Made by a program: the position numbers and the translations under genes. Positions 6,349 to 6,738 of a DNA stretch of 6,738 nucleotides are shown here, piece after piece. The notes under the pieces are model-generated. The model was not told the DNA's origin, made no database searches, and saw only the letters and a list, made by a program, of their open reading frames with translations. Source of the DNA: Clostridia bacterium (lineage in GTDB: Bacteria > Bacillota > Clostridia > Oscillospirales > CAG-272). The stretch is taken from the NCBI GenBank assembly GCA_900769475.1, contig CAAGGQ010000200.1, positions 1-6,738 of the forward strand, read 5' to 3'. Each line of letters starts with the position of its first letter. The stretch's first letter is position 1.

Positions 6349-6379
6349 AGAAATCCCTCCGTTTATCGGAGGGATTTCT
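6349..6379 (+). terminator. Intrinsic terminator after the second SGNH gene
   Basis: A 13-bp perfect stem (6349-6361 with 6367-6379; core AAATCCCTCCG and its complement) with loop TTTAT. The stem closes in ATTTCT and is followed by CTATCTTTG, a modest U-tract. It lies 27 bases after the stop codon and separates the sugar genes from the promoter array to the right. Confidence 0.85.
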
Positions 6380-6421
6380 CTATCTTTGAACTACTTGTAT
6401 AATTCTCAATGGGTGCTTTTG

Positions 6422-6450
6422 TTGCAAAAGCCGAAAGGTTTGTGTATAAT
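6422..6450 (+). promoter_or_regulatory. Upstream promoter P0 of the rightward array
   Basis: -35 TTGCAA (6422-6427), 17-bp spacer, -10 TATAAT (6445-6450). The -35 sits in the loop and right arm of a 7-bp inverted repeat (GCTTTTG-TTG-CAAAAGC, 6415-6431), and the -10 lies in GTGTA-N5-TACAC (6442-6456). It is weaker at -35 than the two later promoters and may be regulated differently. Confidence 0.6.
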
Positions 6451-6456
6451 GTACAC
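6442..6456. repeat. Inverted repeat GTGTA-N5-TACAC over the P0 -10 box
   Basis: Perfect 5-bp arms (6442-6446 and 6452-6456). Placed across the -10 and the expected start point, it would be a natural repressor site if it binds anything. Short enough to be chance in AT-rich DNA. Confidence 0.35.
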
Positions 6457-6464
6457 TTTTTTAC

Positions 6465-6485
6465 CAAAATGTCATGCAAAATGTC
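6465..6485 (+). repeat. Direct repeat CAAAATGTC, 12-bp period
   Basis: Exact 9-base copies at 6465-6473 and 6477-6485, separated by ATG, just downstream of P0. The function is unknown; it could bind a protein acting on P0 or on P1. Confidence 0.45.
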
Positions 6486-6486
6486 G

Positions 6487-6501
6487 TATACAAACTGTAT
6501 A
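6487..6501. repeat. Inverted repeat TATACA-N3-TGTATA
   Basis: Perfect 6-bp arms (6487-6492 and 6496-6501) around AAC, directly after the CAAAATGTC pair. Size and symmetry fit a dimeric helix-turn-helix protein site, but no binding protein can be named. Confidence 0.4.
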
Positions 6502-6510
6502 AAGAGACGA

Positions 6511-6543
6511 ATTGATAAAAAAAGTGAAAAAAATGAAAAATAA
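6511..6543 (+). promoter_or_regulatory. A-tract, UP-element-like, upstream of P1
   Basis: Runs of A (7, 4, 6 and 5 bases) broken by short G/T interruptions end four bases before the P1 -35. UP elements of rRNA promoters, bound by the alpha subunit of RNA polymerase, look like this and lie in this place. Confidence 0.6.
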
Positions 6544-6546
6544 TGC

Positions 6547-6575
6547 TTGACAAATGCCGGACCGCGTAGTATAAT
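6547..6575 (+). promoter_or_regulatory. Presumed rRNA promoter P1
   Basis: -35 TTGACA (6547-6552), 17-bp spacer with GC-rich centre (GCCGGACCGCG), -10 TATAAT (6570-6575). A perfect consensus match behind an A-tract. Transcription should start near 6582, at the foot of a small hairpin GCTTTC-CGCGA-GAAAGC (6582-6598). Confidence 0.8.
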
Positions 6576-6629
6576 GTAGAGGCTTTCCGCGAGAAAGCTA
6601 CCAAGCTTCATCCCCTCGGACAACCTCGA

Positions 6630-6650
6630 AAAAGTTTTTAAAAAACTTTT
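6630..6650. repeat. AT palindrome upstream of P2 (UP-element-like)
   Basis: AAAAGTTTTT (6630-6639) and AAAAACTTTT (6641-6650) are perfect complements around a single A. It ends ten bases before the P2 -35 and, with CAAAAAGGG after it, forms the AT-rich block expected of an UP element. It has too few G/C pairs for a terminator. Confidence 0.5.
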
Positions 6651-6660
6651 CAAAAAGGGC

Positions 6661-6689
6661 TTGACAAAGCGGGAAGAAAGTGGTATAAT
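6661..6689 (+). promoter_or_regulatory. Presumed rRNA promoter P2 (consensus plus extended -10)
   Basis: -35 TTGACA (6661-6666), 17-bp spacer, -10 TATAAT (6684-6689), with TGG (6681-6683) as an extended -10. It is the strongest promoter in the window by match. Transcription should start near 6696, just before a hairpin with stem CGCCGT/ACGGTG and loop AAAA (6698-6713). P1 and P2 are 114 bp apart. Confidence 0.85.
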
Positions 6690-6718
6690 ACTGAGGTCGC
6701 CGTAAAAACGGTGGCTGC

Positions 6719-6738
6719 ATGATCCTTGAAAATTGAAC
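6719..6738 (+). promoter_or_regulatory. boxA-like rRNA leader at the window edge
   Basis: The last 20 bases, reading ATGATCCTTGAAAATTGAAC, resemble the conserved leader found before 16S and 23S genes in Firmicutes (in Bacillus, TTCTTTGAAAACTAAAC). The leader carries the boxA antitermination signal and part of the processing stem. Its presence after tandem consensus promoters is the main reason for expecting a 16S gene to the right. A tRNA or other stable RNA unit would be the alternative. Confidence 0.65.

Larger units (their letters stand above)
6380..6738 (+). promoter_or_regulatory. Gene-free upstream region of a presumed rRNA operon
   Basis: About 360 bases without a credible protein gene. 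It holds three promoters in series, all pointing right, A-rich stretches before two of them, several short repeats, and a boxA-like leader at the right edge. Strong tandem promoters with UP-like A-tracts and such a leader are characteristic of Firmicute rRNA operons. The 16S gene itself is not in the window, so the assignment rests on the leader and promoters. Confidence 0.7.

Noticed and set aside
6363..6653. Minus-strand open frame of 96 codons in the gene-free right end
   Set aside because: It runs through promoter boxes, A-tracts and the terminator stem; its Phe/Ser/Leu-rich translation follows from reading A-tracts in reverse.
1..6738. Search for CRISPR arrays, insertion sequences, tRNA genes, attachment sites and riboswitches
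   Set aside because: No regularly spaced repeats, transposase motifs, terminal inverted repeats, cloverleaf patterns or recognisable aptamer cores were seen by eye; the short repeats found are all in promoter regions or a protein linker.

Overview
The window looks like a piece of chromosome from an anaerobic, plant-fibre-degrading Firmicute of the Clostridia (Oscillospiraceae/Lachnospiraceae type, gut or rumen). The grounds are the sugar-metabolism gene content, sigma-70/sigma-A promoters with 17-bp spacers, purine-rich ribosome binding sites, a Gram-positive-style lipoprotein with a Thr/Pro linker, and an rRNA-operon leader of Firmicute type at the right edge. The assignment is by pattern recognition only; no database was searched.

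Layout. (1) 1-2780, plus strand: a Gfo/Idh/MocA-family NAD(P)-dependent oxidoreductase, missing only its first few codons at the window edge, is followed 23 bp later by a surface lipoprotein with an SGNH/GDSL esterase domain and a C-terminal discoidin-like domain. They look like one transcript, closed by a strong 15-bp GC-rich hairpin at 2802-2838. (2) 2846-4282, minus strand: a cytoplasmic glycoside hydrolase of clan GH-A, closest to GH51 alpha-L-arabinofuranosidases, convergent with the first operon. (3) 4283-4441: a divergent control region with one promoter facing each way, both with a -35 inside the word TCTTGATT. (4) 4442-5323, plus: an AraC-family regulator with a cupin-like sensor domain, whose promoter is so close to the ATG that the mRNA may be leaderless. 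(5) 5438-6322, plus: a second, cytoplasmic SGNH hydrolase with its own consensus promoter and a terminator at 6349-6379. (6) 6380-6738: no gene, but three sigma-70-type promoters in series, A-tracts resembling UP elements, several short inverted and direct repeats, and at the very end a boxA-like rRNA leader. The window probably stops just before a 16S rRNA gene.

How the genes may work together (inference): the surface esterase removes acyl groups from, or binds, plant polysaccharide outside the cell; imported oligosaccharides are cut inside by the GH51-like enzyme and de-acylated by the second SGNH enzyme; the oxidoreductase handles a released sugar or sugar derivative; and the AraC-type protein senses a sugar and controls the divergent hydrolase and perhaps the downstream esterase. 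No transporter is visible here. Nothing in the window amounts to a clearly new type of system. The most worthwhile points are the paired divergent promoters, the possible leaderless regulator mRNA, the unusual nucleophile context of the GH51-like enzyme, and the repeat-rich region before the presumed rRNA operon.
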